A stretch of DNA of 64,000 bases from Talinum fruticosum (lineage: Eukaryota > Streptophyta > Magnoliopsida > Caryophyllales > Talinaceae), in NCBI GenBank assembly GCA_021018815.1, contig JAITYX010000042.1, positions 635,001 through 699,000 of the forward strand. Direction: 5' to 3'. How positions within the stretch are numbered: the first letter of the stretch is position 1; each line of letters starts with the position of its first letter. Positions 50,702 to 63,422 of the stretch are shown here, in pieces. The position numbers and the translations under genes were made by a program. The notes beneath the pieces were generated by a model. That model ran no database searches. It had not been told where the DNA came from and worked only from the letters and a program-made list of their open reading frames with translations.

Positions 50702-50973
50702 CTCCCTCCATTTCAAAATACGTGTCACTTTAACTAACTTTTTCGTTTAATAATATATCTGTTACTTTATTATTCCAATGACGTATTAATAACTAGTTTA
50801 CCTATTTTGTTCTTATTGTTTGCTTTTTCTATCCTTTTTCATCGATTTTTTTATTTCTAATGAAATTTGGGGTAACTTAGTCTTTTAATACAAATTTTAT
50901 CATGAAGTATTTCCTTGATATATATTCCTTTATAACCTTAAACCGACAACTATTATTTTAAAATAGAGGGAGT
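50702..50973 (-). mobile_element. Stowaway-like MITE, copy 3 (best preserved, inverted)
   Basis: The left end ctccctccatttcaaaata and the complement of the right end ctccctctattttaaaata form a near-perfect terminal inverted repeat, with TA at both junctions as expected for a Tc1/mariner target site. The element is about 272 bp and matches the copies at 32905 and 48573 in inverted orientation. Confidence 0.88.
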
Positions 50974-53187
50974 ACAATTGATACACATATTGATTTAGAC
51001 CTAATTTATCTCTTTAAATCGAGGAATGATTTGGATCGACGCCCCTCGCATTGAACGTGTAATTGTTATGAAACATATATTAAACATGCATGCATGCATG
51101 CATGCAAAGGTAGAACTACGAGATCGGAAGGGTCAAAGGTCGTTTATAGAGTTGGAGTAGGGGACGGCTTAGCTTGGAAATGAAGAAAAGCTATGTATAT
51201 ATATATGCATGCCTCTTTTTTGTGTTATGTCTTTGTCCATCTAAAGAGAAATCCAATGCAAATGGATCGTAGTTTTCCATCGCCTTTATTCATTCATGGC
51301 GCTTTAGCTTGGCTTCCTACTCTTCCTCTCTCTTTCTATATGGCTCAAGGATCTCGGAAAGGAAACAAAACCCTAGCTGACAAGCTATTCCATGACTTGT
51401 CATCCACGCAAGTTTGTTCTAGATCTGTACTTCCTCCCCTCTCTCTTCTTGTGGATCTTACATTTTGTTAGGAAGGAAGAGGGGGACCATACATGAGAAT
51501 GTGATGTATGTGAGTTAAACTCGCATACATTGGGAATTTTAAATTGCGAAAACAGGACCTGCAATGATCGAGAATCATTGTAATCTTTTATATGGCAACC
51601 ATACAACGTCACGAGGTATGTCTTAGCCTATCTAATAGTTAAGGCGGATCAATTAAGTATGAATAGGAGGAAGTTAGGTTATACATATGAATTTCAAGTT
51701 ACAATTATGAGGAATTCAAGTGTCTATGAATGAACTTTATGAACTTAATGATATCTATAAATCTTTGACAATTTAAATTTGATCCTACGGACTTTTTTTT
51801 TTTTTTTGGGTCAGATTGAGACGATTACAAATGCACATAAAGAAAAAGGAGTGACAATTACAAAAACAATGAAAAGGAACTAAAAGAGTATAATGGAGGC
51901 CGTCTGCTTTGACATAACGTTCGTATTATGCTTATCTATTCCCTTTCTTTTTTGATACAAGTCCTTGTCTTGATTTAAATTTCTCCTTCATTAAGAAAAT
52001 AAGTTGGCCAAACTTTCAGAATAAATTTTAAAAATATAATCTCACACTGACCAAAATAGTAAGGTTTAGATGTATATATGTGAATTTGTTTTCATCCCCA
52101 TTTAAAGGTATAATATAATGTTCAAATTAACCTATTTTATTTGCGTATTTTTGTCATTAATATATATATGAAATGGAGAAAAACTGCAAATTTTTATATG
52201 CTCTCAAGAGCATTTAAAAATTTGTAGAGAAAAAATTAGAGCTTATAAAATCTCCCCTATTTTTCCATTCGTATAACCATATTTATTGACATATAATGAG
52301 GAGTAGATACTCCCATGTGTATATAAAACGTCCTGGAAAAAGCACACATCTTGTAACGTAACACAATGCACGGCTATCATTGCGGGAAGTAGGATATGAA
52401 TAATATGATGAGAAAGATGTGCTGAGTATATTTCCACTATCCCACATAAAAACAAGGTATGCCTGACCACAAATGTGTAGAGCCCAATTTATGCTAACAT
52501 TTTATAAATATATAAGTATTTCTCTACAAATATGTCGGTTTCATATATATGTGTCTATTCTTGAGTCTTTAATCAATTTTAAACATTTAATTGAATTTTA
52601 AAAATTTGATATTATCAGAGCCTTTTGAACAGTAAATCTCAATTTCAAACCTCAATAGGATCACATTATTTATCACGTTTACAGTATCATGCTTCAAATC
52701 CGAGAGAGGGATATTCGTGTGACAATGCCCGTTCATTAAAGTGCAAAATCATTAATTTAAATTTTTAGGTCGACATGGTTTTTGTACAATAATTGAGGCA
52801 CTTAACTGATAGTCACCTGTATTGTAGGGTGTATGTAATAATAGGATACAAGAAAATAACATAAAATAACATTAATTTTTTTTTCGCAAATGGAAAAACA
52901 ATGGATATAATTATGGAGTTTGAAATGTTGTATATGGTGAATATATATACTACTATGATCTCTACTGTTCCCTGTTACAACATCGATTTGACATTACTAA
53001 TACAATGTGATCTAATCTAAACATCCTAAATCCCAACATATCTTGTTGCAGTGTGAATATATGCTCCCTATTTTTAAGGAATAAATTAAACAACGTAACT
53101 TGCACCATTGACAAACATTATCATCAACTTATAATATTTTTTGTTTTTGTATAATCGATATAATATGTTGTTCGGAGATGTAGTATA

Positions 53188-53592
53188 GCTAGGGGTGTAG
53201 ATGAGCCGCAGGCTGAGCTCGCAACGAGCACAAGCCGAGTCAAACTTGGGTAGTTATCCGAGTTGAGCTCGAGCTTATAATTTTGGAGTTCGTAAGTTTG
53301 TCAAGCCTACAAGAACCAATTACAAATGAACCGAACGAACGAACGAGCTGAACGAGCTGAGTAAATGATCCTTAATTAACTTCAAATACATGTTTTTATA
53401 ATAAGTATATAAAGTTTGACTTTGAACCTAAAAACAAAAATTTTAAAGAAGTATAGTGAACTAACAAGACAAGGACGAGCCGAGCTTAAGTTCAAGCTTG
53501 ATTTCGCCAAACTCAAGTTGCAAATGATACTCACGAGCCGAGCTTCGAACCCGACGAGTTCGGACTCAGCACGGCTCGAATACATCCCTAGC
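53188..53592. mobile_element. 405-bp element with about 20-bp inverted ends and GAGC-rich interior
   Basis: The left end gctaggggtgtagatgagcc pairs with the complement of the right end, gctagggatgtattcgagcc. The interior repeats motifs such as acgagc, gccgagc and gaacgaacg. This composition is a common plant dispersed non-autonomous element type. Fragments with similar motifs appear near 59345-59475 and 62765-62820. Confidence 0.72.
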
Positions 53593-56500
53593 CTAATTAG
53601 TTTGTATATTTATTAAGAATATAAATAAATTCAAATATTCGATATCAATTTATAAAGAGTTTTTTTTCTCTCATATAAAAAGCAACCCTAACCCAAAAAA
53701 GTTTTTTTTTTTTTAAAGAACCCAACAAAAGAATTAATAACACAAGACTTGTGCAAAAGGAAAAAAATAAAAAAAATAAAAAGAAGTGTTGAATTGAATC
53801 TTATACTATTGGGGTCAACTTCTCTTATTACTATAAAAACCAAAATTATTTTATGAGTTAAATTATAGGAATCTGATAGTTTATTTAGGACTCACTGGGG
53901 CCACTGGACTGGAGTTGGAATCTGAGTAGGTGATGGAAAAGACTAGGAGCCAATACTTGTCCAAGCTTGATGAAATTTACATGTATGAAATATAATATAT
54001 AGTAATGATTTTGAAGGAGCAGAATTATTGGAATTTGGTAGGATCAGATTCCTTGCAAAAGGAGGAACCTTACTCAGATTCTGGTGATTTGGCCACTATC
54101 AATTTTGCCAATGCTACAAAGCACACTATAGTAGGTAAGATCGGGGAGATTCGAGGAGGGAGAGAGCTACGATAAAGGTATATGTTAACAAACGAAAGCG
54201 GGATTTCATTCTAAAATTAATTTTGTTACGGAATGAATTATTGATTGGGTTTATAAATTATGATGCTATTTAATAAACTTATGATGTGCGATTTGAACTT
54301 ATGTATATGGATATATCCGAACAAATAATCATAGAGAGAGAGAGAGGGTAGATATGACTATAGTAGTCTGGATGAATTGGTTACTAGTGTTAATCAATAT
54401 TGAATGCATAATGATGATAGGTAGAAAAAAAACCCTAAATTGAACTGTTTGTAATTTGATAATTTGTTTGCATGTATATATTACTAGTTAGTTGTATGTA
54501 AGTAACTAAATCAGGGTTTCTACATGATGACAACTTATCAATTAAATTAACTGACATCTATTTAACTTTTTTAATATTTTTATCATCTCAATTGTAACGT
54601 ACAAATACAATCAATATTTCACTCGCCTTCGATACTTATTGAAATATATAATATGGGAAAAAGCTAATTGAGTGCAACTTTAAGAGAAAGCGTTAATGCT
54701 TGCATTATTATTGCTACACTTTCAAGACCAACTCTATAATTCAATACAAGGAGGGACCCAAAAAAAGCCCCACTTAGTTTATTGTTTATCAACAACAATT
54801 TGTGCATAATCTGCTCTATTTTTTTGAGTTACTTCAAGTACAAATAGCTTTAGATTGAAAGAAACACGACAAAAGTAGATAAATTTGACTAAAATAACGA
54901 AATTGAACGTGATTAATAAAGTTCTGATAAATATTATTAGAAGTATAGACGATGAACATGTTTCATAAGTAACGAAACATAAAATTCAGTGACTACGACG
55001 AGTATAAATATCGTGATGCGAAAACTTGGATTGATATAATTTCATTCCCACAAGGCTAGCTCTACAATAATTGAAGCTAAGCAAAATACAAATTTAAGGC
55101 AAAACTGATGGAACTTTAATTTCCATTATCATGATAAACTGTTTTATTTTGTTTTTCCCATCATCCACACTTTTTGGTCAAAAAAGTGGGAAAAGAAAGT
55201 GGGAGAGAAACAAAACATATTAGAATGCATGATTGAAGATGATGTAGAAAAAAATATATATTTGCAGTTATTCACAGGAACAAGCAAATTTCTGAAACCA
55301 GCAACAATTTCCATTGGTCTAAAAATATGTGGAAAAAAAGTATAAAAAAGAAAATATCTCATGAATTTCAGAATGGGAGAAGCAGAAGAAGATCCTATGA
55401 ATCTTGTTGATTGTATCATGAATGATTGGAATCTGGAACCGATTTCTGGTTTATTTTTTTAAAAGAAAAAAAGAGGGTCATGACCTTTTTCTATATATAT
55501 ATAAGCCAAGATTAAATTTTGTGTGAGCAAAAATGATTAGTATCGTAGTTGTCGGAAAACTCTACATACTTGTGTTTTAAGGATAAGTGAGATAAACTCC
55601 ATTTTATTTATATTTAACTTACAGCTTTACTGATCTTACAGTTGTTTACACCTCTTTATGCCTTTTTATCGTAGTTGTCGGATAACACTAAATTTACAAC
55701 TATAACAATCTGCAACCCTGACTAAATAATCTAAGAAGCATTTTTGGTAAATATAATTTAAATATTGATGAAAAAATCTCTAAATTTGAATTCAATATTA
55801 GATCTCTTCATATCTAAAATTATGAATGACTAATTAAATCAATTAAGACGAGAATTTAGTTTTATTAAATTTAAAAACCCATTTGAATTTTTTTTGTTTC
55901 CAAGGAAGAGAAGACGACCAGTGTATATGGTCTTTCTTTTGTTAATTTTCTTACAAGTGGATGAAAATTTTAAGATACTAAAAATATGCAGTAAATAAAT
56001 TAAATAAAAAGATATACATGTGTATACTTCTATTGATAATCATAGTTTTGAATATTCGGTCAAATGTATCAAATAAAGTTCAGAATCGCATAAAGTTTGT
56101 CTCGTTTAATACATTATTAAGAGTTAAAAGACGAAATAAAGATGAAAATGCTCGAGAACTAAGCTTATAATTGTTGTGGTACTAGTACTATAGAATAGTA
56201 CTATTGCTCCCAAAAAAAAAAAAAAAAAGGTGGGGTTGGGGGGGGATAAGGACAATGCAAATTGTCTTTCTTCTTTGATAAAAGCATGATTCAAAAGCAA
56301 GGGATGTTGATTGTGTGAAATACACAAACAATAATAAAAATCTTACAAAATTGAGGAAAATATAATTGGAGGGTTCTCTTCATAATAAAGGCGTCCTTCC
56401 TTTAAGTAGATCAAACATACATGTTTTGGTCAAAGTTTTTTTGTCTATGAAAAGTTAAGTGGCTCGTGCACTTTGAGGGCCATGATTTTGCATTTCTTAG

Positions 56501-57006
56501 GATTAGTAGATCTCCATTGTGTGCATGATGATATATATGATACGTAAGATCTACTTGATATTTTTGTCTATAATGTCTGAGTTATCATGAAATACGTATG
56601 CATGTTAGCACGTATGTAACTTTATGGTCGTAGGTAACTTTTTATTGTTAATATTGGTTGATTCAAGTATCGGTTCGAGACTCTGTTTCATTTAATTTTA
56701 ATTTACATCCATATAACTCCTTACAAATTTTTACAACTCGAGTTTTTAAAACTCTTTACAGCCTTCTACAATTTCTTACCAACTTTTTACAACTCGCTAC
56801 GACTTCTTACAGTCTCCTTACAACTTTTTATAATTAACTCGTACAATTTCTTACAACTACTTACCTAAACAAATTTATTTGAATATTTTCAATTTGGGTA
56901 AGGAGATGGGCCGGTTCTGTAATAGAAAGGCCCATAATAAGCCCAATAGATCAAGCCCACAACCAAGAACCTCAAGAAAATAGGGTCATAACTTCACCAG
57001 TCAGAG

Positions 57007-57034
57007 GAGAGAGAGAGAGAGAGATAGAGAGAGA
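57007..57034 (+). promoter_or_regulatory. (GA)n tract directly upstream of the glutaredoxin-like start codon
   Basis: GAGA repeats end one base before the ATG at 57036, placing the tract in the 5' leader. It resembles the GA/CT tracts found at the start of several other genes in this window. Confidence 0.4.
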
Positions 57035-57035
57035 G

Positions 57036-59016
57036 ATGTGGAAGATGGGAGCAAATACAGTGACTCAAATGGCAATGGGAAGGCCAACGCCGATGGCGCT
57101 GCTCAGGAAGCAGACTCAGAAGTGGGTAATGGCTTCCACCCCTTTATCACCCAGATTCTTCTGTTCTTCTTCATCTTCTTCATCTTCAATGCGGAGCAAG
57201 CCCAGAAAGCTGATTCTTTACTCTAAGCCTGGCTGTTGTCTCTGCGATGGCCTCAAAGAGAAGCTTCAAACCGCTTTCTCTTTCTCTGGACCCGAATCCC
57301 TCTCAGACGTTGAACTTCAGGTTACCCATTAGTTGATCAAGTAATTCATTTCTACTTTTTTGAATGAATTCGATTGAACTGATTTTATTTTGGTTGGGTA
57401 TTTCATATTTGGGTATTGATTGTTGAAATTAGGTAAGAGATATTACTACAAATCCAGAATGGGAGAGGGCTTACCAGTATGAGATTCCTGTTCTTGCTAA
57501 ATTGCGCCCTGATGGTTCTGAGGTTAGTAATTTGCAAACTCAATGAATCAGTTTTTCTTTTATTGTTCTGGTTTTTTTGTGCTTGTTTAAACATGTCTGT
57601 AAACTGCTCTTTCGCATGAAAGAAGTTCATAGTGGCATTGGTGGAAGAAAGAACTTGTGTAATAATGTTGCAATAATGGTTTTATTTGTTTAGTTTGATA
57701 TGCTTATTCATTGATAAGCTGGAAGCCTGAAACCTTTTTATTAGTCATGATCAAATTTGTGGCTTGGGTAGTGATAGCAAGTAACTTTGCAAGCAAGAGT
57801 TGGATTTAGTGTGATTTATGCTGTTTATTGGGTTGGGGGTAGGGTTGTTTAAGTCAAAGACCCAAAATACTATTTGTTTGGGGGTCTTTTCTAAGCAAGC
57901 CCTGTGCTTGTCAAAAGTAAGAGCGGGAACATTTAGATCTTTTCATTCCTTCCCTCGGGGAATCTACTATCGTTGCTGCTTCTGCTGCTGTTGGTAGTTT
58001 TCTAACCTAAGCTGTGGTTTCAGTGAAAAGGGGCAAGAGTTATGATTTAAGGTTTGATTATATTAGGCTTGGAAAAGGGGTTGGATGTAGTTTAGTGTGG
58101 AACATGTCATTCTCATATCTCACTCCTACAGTTATGTGTGGATGTTGTGTTGAGACCTTGGAGTTACTGTTTGGGTACAGCCTTACAGGGATCTATGATG
58201 ATGGTTCTAGGAGTTGAAATACTAAAAGGATTTGGAAATTTTAAAGCACTGCATCCTAATTGGAGCAAGGTACACATCGGACTTTGTTAGTTGACCTTGT
58301 CATTCCAACTCTATTTACTTGACTTCTCCTAGGGAAAATGTATTGGAGGGGAACTTGGACACTTCAATTCATACCAGAGTAACTATGCTGGATTCCCTCA
58401 AAGTAGCTGGATCCATTCCATTGGAGCATACCTACGCCCAAGCATTGTCCCCAAATCCAGGGAACCTGGCTGCTCACTGCTGGTCTTCTCATCTTCCATA
58501 TTTAGTCCTACTTATTAGGTTGCTCAAGAAGCTCCTATTCGGCCTTGTTGTCAGCAACTAGTTAAGCGGCAAATTTTATAAGCATGATATCTCCAACACT
58601 GGCATACCTTTGGAATACAGCACATATGAAAGGCTTACGCTATCAGCATCCTAGGAAGTTATACCTCCTTTTTGACATAGTAGACATTCCTGCTCTCTAT
58701 GTAGCGCCTCGTGGAAGTGTAGTTCATTTCAAGAAGCTGCTTTTTTCACATCAAAACTCAAGGCCCTTCCCTTGTTATTTTTCTTTTTCTTCATTATCCT
58801 TATATCTTCACGTTTTGGCTCTTTTTACTTGTTTTGTTCTTTTACATGAGATTGGCTTTTGTGTGCTGAGTAACTGAAGTTTCAAATATAATGAATGTGA
58901 AGGTTGAAATTATCATTAATCCTGTGGTTTCATGTGCAGGAAACACTACCTAGATTGTCTCCCGGCTTGGAGTTGAACTCGTACAAAGGAAAATTGCAGA
59001 TGCTCTCAGACAATAA
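57036..59016 (+). CDS. Glutaredoxin-like (DUF836) thiol protein with possible targeting peptide; one apparent frameshift
   Basis: Three exons: 57036-57320, 57433-57522, 58940-59016. The protein has 150 residues once one C is allowed for in the C3 run 58961-58963. The first 55 residues are rich in Arg, Ser and Met with a poly-Ser stretch, suggesting an organelle transit peptide; internal Met codons offer alternative starts. The fold begins K-L-I-L-Y-S-K-P-G, followed by the redox motif C-C-L-C (Cys-x-x-Cys) and D-G-L-K-E-K-L. Exon 2 gives Y-E-I-P-V-L with the cis-Pro typical of thioredoxin folds. With the base restored the last exon reads L-S-P-R-L-G-V-E-L and ends at a TAA (59014-59016); as read, the end is a non-homologous extension to 59110. 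Electron donor and target are unknown. Confidence 0.83.
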
Positions 59017-60324
59017 CAACATTCTGAGTGCTGCCTTCATCTGCACGATTTCTGCTGTTATCAATGTGTGCCTTAGGTCAAGCTTCAGACATCAGCTGGC
59101 TGAAATTTGAAGATGGTTAAGCTGAGGCACAGGCCAATTCTGCTGTGATACGCGTGGATCTTGGCTTAGATTACTGTTACTCAAGTTTAGTTCCAAATTG
59201 ACCAATTCCTCTGTTGAGCAAATGATAAATTTACTGTATCAATTATACAAATAGAAGTATCATTATCCACGATGGATCAATTCTTTTTGGCATTTTTTTT
59301 TCCTTTTTCATGTTTTCCTTCTAAGTTTATTAGTCCATCATATATATTAAGTTCGAGCGAGAGTCTGTAAGAAACCGGCCTGAGCAGTGTTGAGCTTTGA
59401 TGAAACCGGGTTTGATAAAAGCTTTGATGAAGTTGAGTTTTAGCTGAGCTGAGTTCAAGTGTTGCGGTTCTGGTGTCCTTTTCTTGTGCTAATTTGAAAT
59501 GGCAGGCTGGCTTAGCTTAAAGCTTGTTGGACGCTTTTTTTTTTTTTTTTTTTTTTATGTTTTATGAAATCAAACCGCTCTACTCGCAAATTTGGAGTAA
59601 AAGGAAAGGAATAAGCTATGACATTTAGTTCTTTTAAGGAAGGTCTCAAGGTCTGAGTCTTGTAAATAGTACATATCCATGATGGGGAAGTTTTAGTGCT
59701 TAACCCTTTATATAAGTTAACACTAGTTTGACTATGTGAATTAGAAAGAAGGTTTACCGAATCAACTCAGGTGATGCAACCGGTTAGTAAACTGAAAGTC
59801 ACTATCTGCCTCACTCTCAAATTACAGCATATCACAGCCCAATCGCAAATGGCAAAATATGATAGTCTAGAGTCCCCAAAATGCCCCACTCTGTAGCAGA
59901 CGAAAACCAAGAAAGCTATCTAACACTCCCAAATTCATGTCGTACCATGATTATACGAAATCAATATCATCCATGACAAAAAGGTACTGACTTGTAAATA
60001 AACATTCACGTTAAGTTAAAATCAAATGTTTCCTTCTCAAAACCAAGAAATAAATCAGAATATGACATCTACAGAAACTCTTCCATAATAGTGGTGCACA
60101 TAAAACATGCCGATGATAGCTTGTAGGCTAACCAAAATCACTGACACATTGACAAATTTTTGAACAAGAACTTCTACTAAATATAACTAAAGTTTTCCTG
60201 TCAGAAACTATCAACAACTGCTGCCTTTGTGAGTAACAAAGCAGGCCGCGCATTCTTCTGATCATCAGTCCTCTCTCCAGTCTTTGATCGTCTCAGATTC
60301 AGAAGTGTGACAAGAAGATGACAA
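59017..60324. other. Convergent 3' region between the glutaredoxin-like and p24-delta genes
   Basis: 3' flanks of two facing genes. A T-rich homopolymer run lies at 59537-59556 and a short fragment resembling the GAGC-rich element at 59345-59475. No coding content is supported. Confidence 0.6.
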
Positions 60325-62298
60325 TTATATGAGTTTCTTTTTCTGGAAGTAGTGTTTCAGATGCCATACTTGGATAAGAGAAGCTACGATACCCACGCCA
60401 AGGGACATGATGCTGAACCAAGCAACTCTAGAATTGGTTTGCTCGCTCACTTCCCTCATTTGCGCTTCCCTATGCAAACACATACAATAAAATATGATAT
60501 TACCTTCAGCACATAAGATATAGCAGAGCATCAATATCCCTCTTCCTAGTACCCTAGAAAATTTAACCAAGCTATTATCCAATCAAAACACATAATCAAC
60601 ATTTAGGCCACTACATTGTGTTGACTGACTGAATTCTTCTTGAAAAAGCAAGCATTTAATCAATTCACTAGTCATATCAAGAACAGAGTACCACAGTGAT
60701 TGGATACATATAACATAATGGCAGCTAAAGTAACATGTCCAGACCTGTTCTTTAAGTATATCAAATTCTCATGGATGGCTTCCACTGCTCCTTCAAGCTT
60801 CCTCAGCTCAAGTTCAACGCCCTACACAAGTGACACCAAGTTAACAATCCACTCTAAGGGCTATCAGATTCATCAATCCAAAGAAGAAAAAGGGGCACAT
60901 ATCAGGATTAGGCTTTTCCAATCAAAATTTTTAAGTTTCAATATATCAGTGTACCTCAATATGCTCCTTTTTGGCAACTGCATCCCAGTCCTTGGCAGCA
61001 ATTCCAGTTTTCCAATCAAGATTGAGAGTCGCAGTTTGATGATTTCCATCCACCCAGAAGCATGCCACATAGCTTCCCATTTCACTAGTTGTAAATGCAA
61101 ACTGACCATTCGTCACATTTTCTTTGTGGTACACCGTGTTCCCGTAAGGAGATGTCACCTGAAATGATGAAAAGGTAAACAAAAAAACATTATCTTCCAC
61201 TCTGTTCAATATCAACACATAAGAAAGCATCTCACATTCCTTTGAACGAAACGTATTACTTAGTTGGAAAACTTTATTCCTCTTTCATACCCATGTATTC
61301 ATCCCTTCTTCACCAGGCTGTTAATTACTATGTCAACTACTCTCGACAAATATTTCCATTTACATTGGCAAAAGCATCTGCACCTAGCAAAAGCAAGCAT
61401 CTATATTGGATAACAACTTCTATCAACAATATCTAACAGGTGCAACGAGACCAACTATGCAACCACCTCGATACGAGGGGCTAAGCTCATAGCCTTACTA
61501 TTGATCACAAAAGTAACCATAGAATGCAGTTGCTTACTCATCACTGATACAATGCAGCAATGCACTAATCCATGGCTTATATCACAACTAACCCACCACG
61601 CATGTAAACTAATCGAATGGCTTCCGAGTTTGGCACACCATTTAACCAGCTCTGCCCCGTTGTCATGTTAGCTTCTTCAAATCCCGGACCCATATTACTC
61701 AATTGTAGCTTAAATAGAGTAAAAGGACCCCAAAAGTTAAAAAAATGCCTTTTGATTTTGCACTGGGCTCTTTGGTCCAAAAGGGTTTGAATATACCCTA
61801 ACAACCTTAGGAAACATTACAGAAGGGAAGCGATAACTAATTTTCAACTCTTCTAACAAACTGAGGAATCAACCACCAATCAATCAGTACAATCAGATTA
61901 GAAAATCACAAGGGCACACCCATTTGTGCAAAAGCAGTAAACTTTGAGCAGCATGATCAAAATTCATAATCAGAAAATTGGAAGATCCAATTAATCAAAC
62001 ACAGAACCTCATGCTCACTTAAACTCCCGAATCAACAGCAAGTGCAAACAGGAAGACGAAATTTCCATAAAGAGGTGAGAGAGAGAGTAACCTTGGCGGA
62101 AACGGTGGGTGAGCCATGACCCGTTTCGTCAATGACGACGTAGTCACCTACAACGACGACATGGTTCTGGATCTCCTCGGAAACGCACTTCGTCCCTGAG
62201 CTCGGAAGATTCAACCAGACTGCCTCTGATACAAGCAATTTGCTGCTCATCAAACTTATCACCAGCAAACACCACGCCCAATTCTTGCCCATCGCCAT
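60325..62298 (-). CDS. p24-delta family (emp24/gp25L/p24) cargo receptor of the early secretory pathway
   Basis: Type I membrane protein cycling between ER and Golgi in COPI/COPII vesicles. Exons: 62092-62298, 60955-61158, 60745-60821, 60325-60469; GT-AG, phases 0, 0 and 2 match; 210 residues, intact. A signal peptide ends around S-E-A (residue 26). The GOLD domain has the paired Cys in T-K-C-V-S-E-E and V-A-C-F-W and a glycosylation site N-V-T. A short coiled coil follows ([10 protein letters not shown]), then one membrane span ([10 protein letters not shown]). The cytosolic tail is Y-F-Q-K-K-K-L-I, with the dilysine KKxx COPI signal and aromatic residues before it. The ATG at 62298 is chosen because the frame upstream, although open, is low-complexity leader. 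Best remembered match: Arabidopsis At1g21900 (p24-delta-5). Confidence 0.94.
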
Positions 62299-63422
62299 CT
62301 CCGTCTCTCTTTCTCTCCCTCTCGACTCTGCTCTCTCGATTTGATCGTTGACTGGAATTTCTCTCTCTAACTCGGAGACCAGAGCAGGAATTGGAGAAGA
62401 CGGAGGAGTTGTGTGTTGAGAAAAATAGAGGGATTTGAGTTTTTGATGAGAGAGAGGGAAGGGAGTGGAGGGAGAGTGGGAAGGTGGCGCGTGGGATAGT
62501 TGTGCTGGTTTGTTTAAGACACGTCCCTTTGTCCTTCTGGAGCCACTTGTTTCGTGACACGTAAGAATTGGGTATGAACGTGAAGGACACCGCCCTTTGT
62601 CTCCTAACATGCCCCCTTAACTTATATCTACGCGCATTATCTCTCCTTTCTACCTCTTATACTTTTTATTTTCAACCAATTCTTTAAAAACTGGTATTTT
62701 TTTCCATTAAAATAAAAATTGGTGCTTTTTATTTTTAACTAATTATTTATAAATTGATATAGAGTGTAAACGAGCTCAATCAAGCTTGAGCCTGATAAAC
62801 TCAAGGCTTAACTTGCAAATTATTTTACAATTATAGTTTGATTTTTTATCGTGTTGAGATTAAACTTAAATATTGAGAAGTTAATCGAGATATCAAAAAA
62901 ATATAAGAGTTTTGTATTTTTGGGGTGTACAAGAACAAGTGATTTATAAGTGAAGAAATGTCAAAATAGGTTCATAATGTAGTGATTGATATTATAGAAT
63001 TAATTTTTTGAATTTGGTCCTAATTAAGCTTTTAAGTTTGTATCTCTATATATTGCAAAATAAAATTTTCCCAATAGTGGATTGTATCTCTCTCTTGGAG
63101 ATTTTATTTTTAAAATGTTTTTTTACATTTTTATTGGTTTTCCATAATATTAGTTTTTGTCCTTGGAGTGTGATCATAACCCGAACATGGCAAAGGACAA
63201 ATAAATGTAAGCACCTCGAGTTGTAAGTTGTAACTTGTTTCGTAAGAACCACGAAAAGCAAAAGTTTTTGACAACTCATGATGAAAAAATCAATATATTT
63301 CATGATAATGACAATTGATTAAAAAAATTTCACATTACACATAAAAAACAACCCAAGCTAGAGGCAAAAATAACATAGAAATCTTGACTTATTGAATAAG
63401 TCAGCCATTACACAAGAATATA
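62299..63422. other. 5' flank of the p24-delta gene and 3' flank of the next minus-strand gene
   Basis: 62299-62480 is a GA-rich (minus-strand sense) leader of the p24-delta gene. The remainder is AT-rich, with a short GAGC-motif fragment near 62765-62820. No gene is supported. Confidence 0.55.

Larger units (their letters stand above)
45183..57035. other. 11.8-kb gene-free AT-rich interval between divergent genes
   Basis: I find no reading frame here with family-like content or plausible splice structure; the longest open frames are under 100 codons and AT-biased. It contains two intact-looking Stowaway-like MITEs, a 405-bp element with inverted ends, an (AT)n tract, shorter AT microsatellites (47538-47558, 48190-48208) and, near 56690-56870, a degenerate repeat of the type cttacaactttttac. 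The WAT1-related and glutaredoxin-like promoters lie at its two ends. Confidence 0.6.

Noticed and set aside
3746..58963. Programmed ribosomal frameshifting in several genes
   Set aside because: No shared slippery heptamer or downstream structure, and nuclear plant genes of these families are not known to use it; sequence error at G/C runs is simpler.
62299..62610. Upstream extension of the p24-delta protein
   Set aside because: The frame is open but low-complexity; the signal peptide begins properly at the ATG at 62298.
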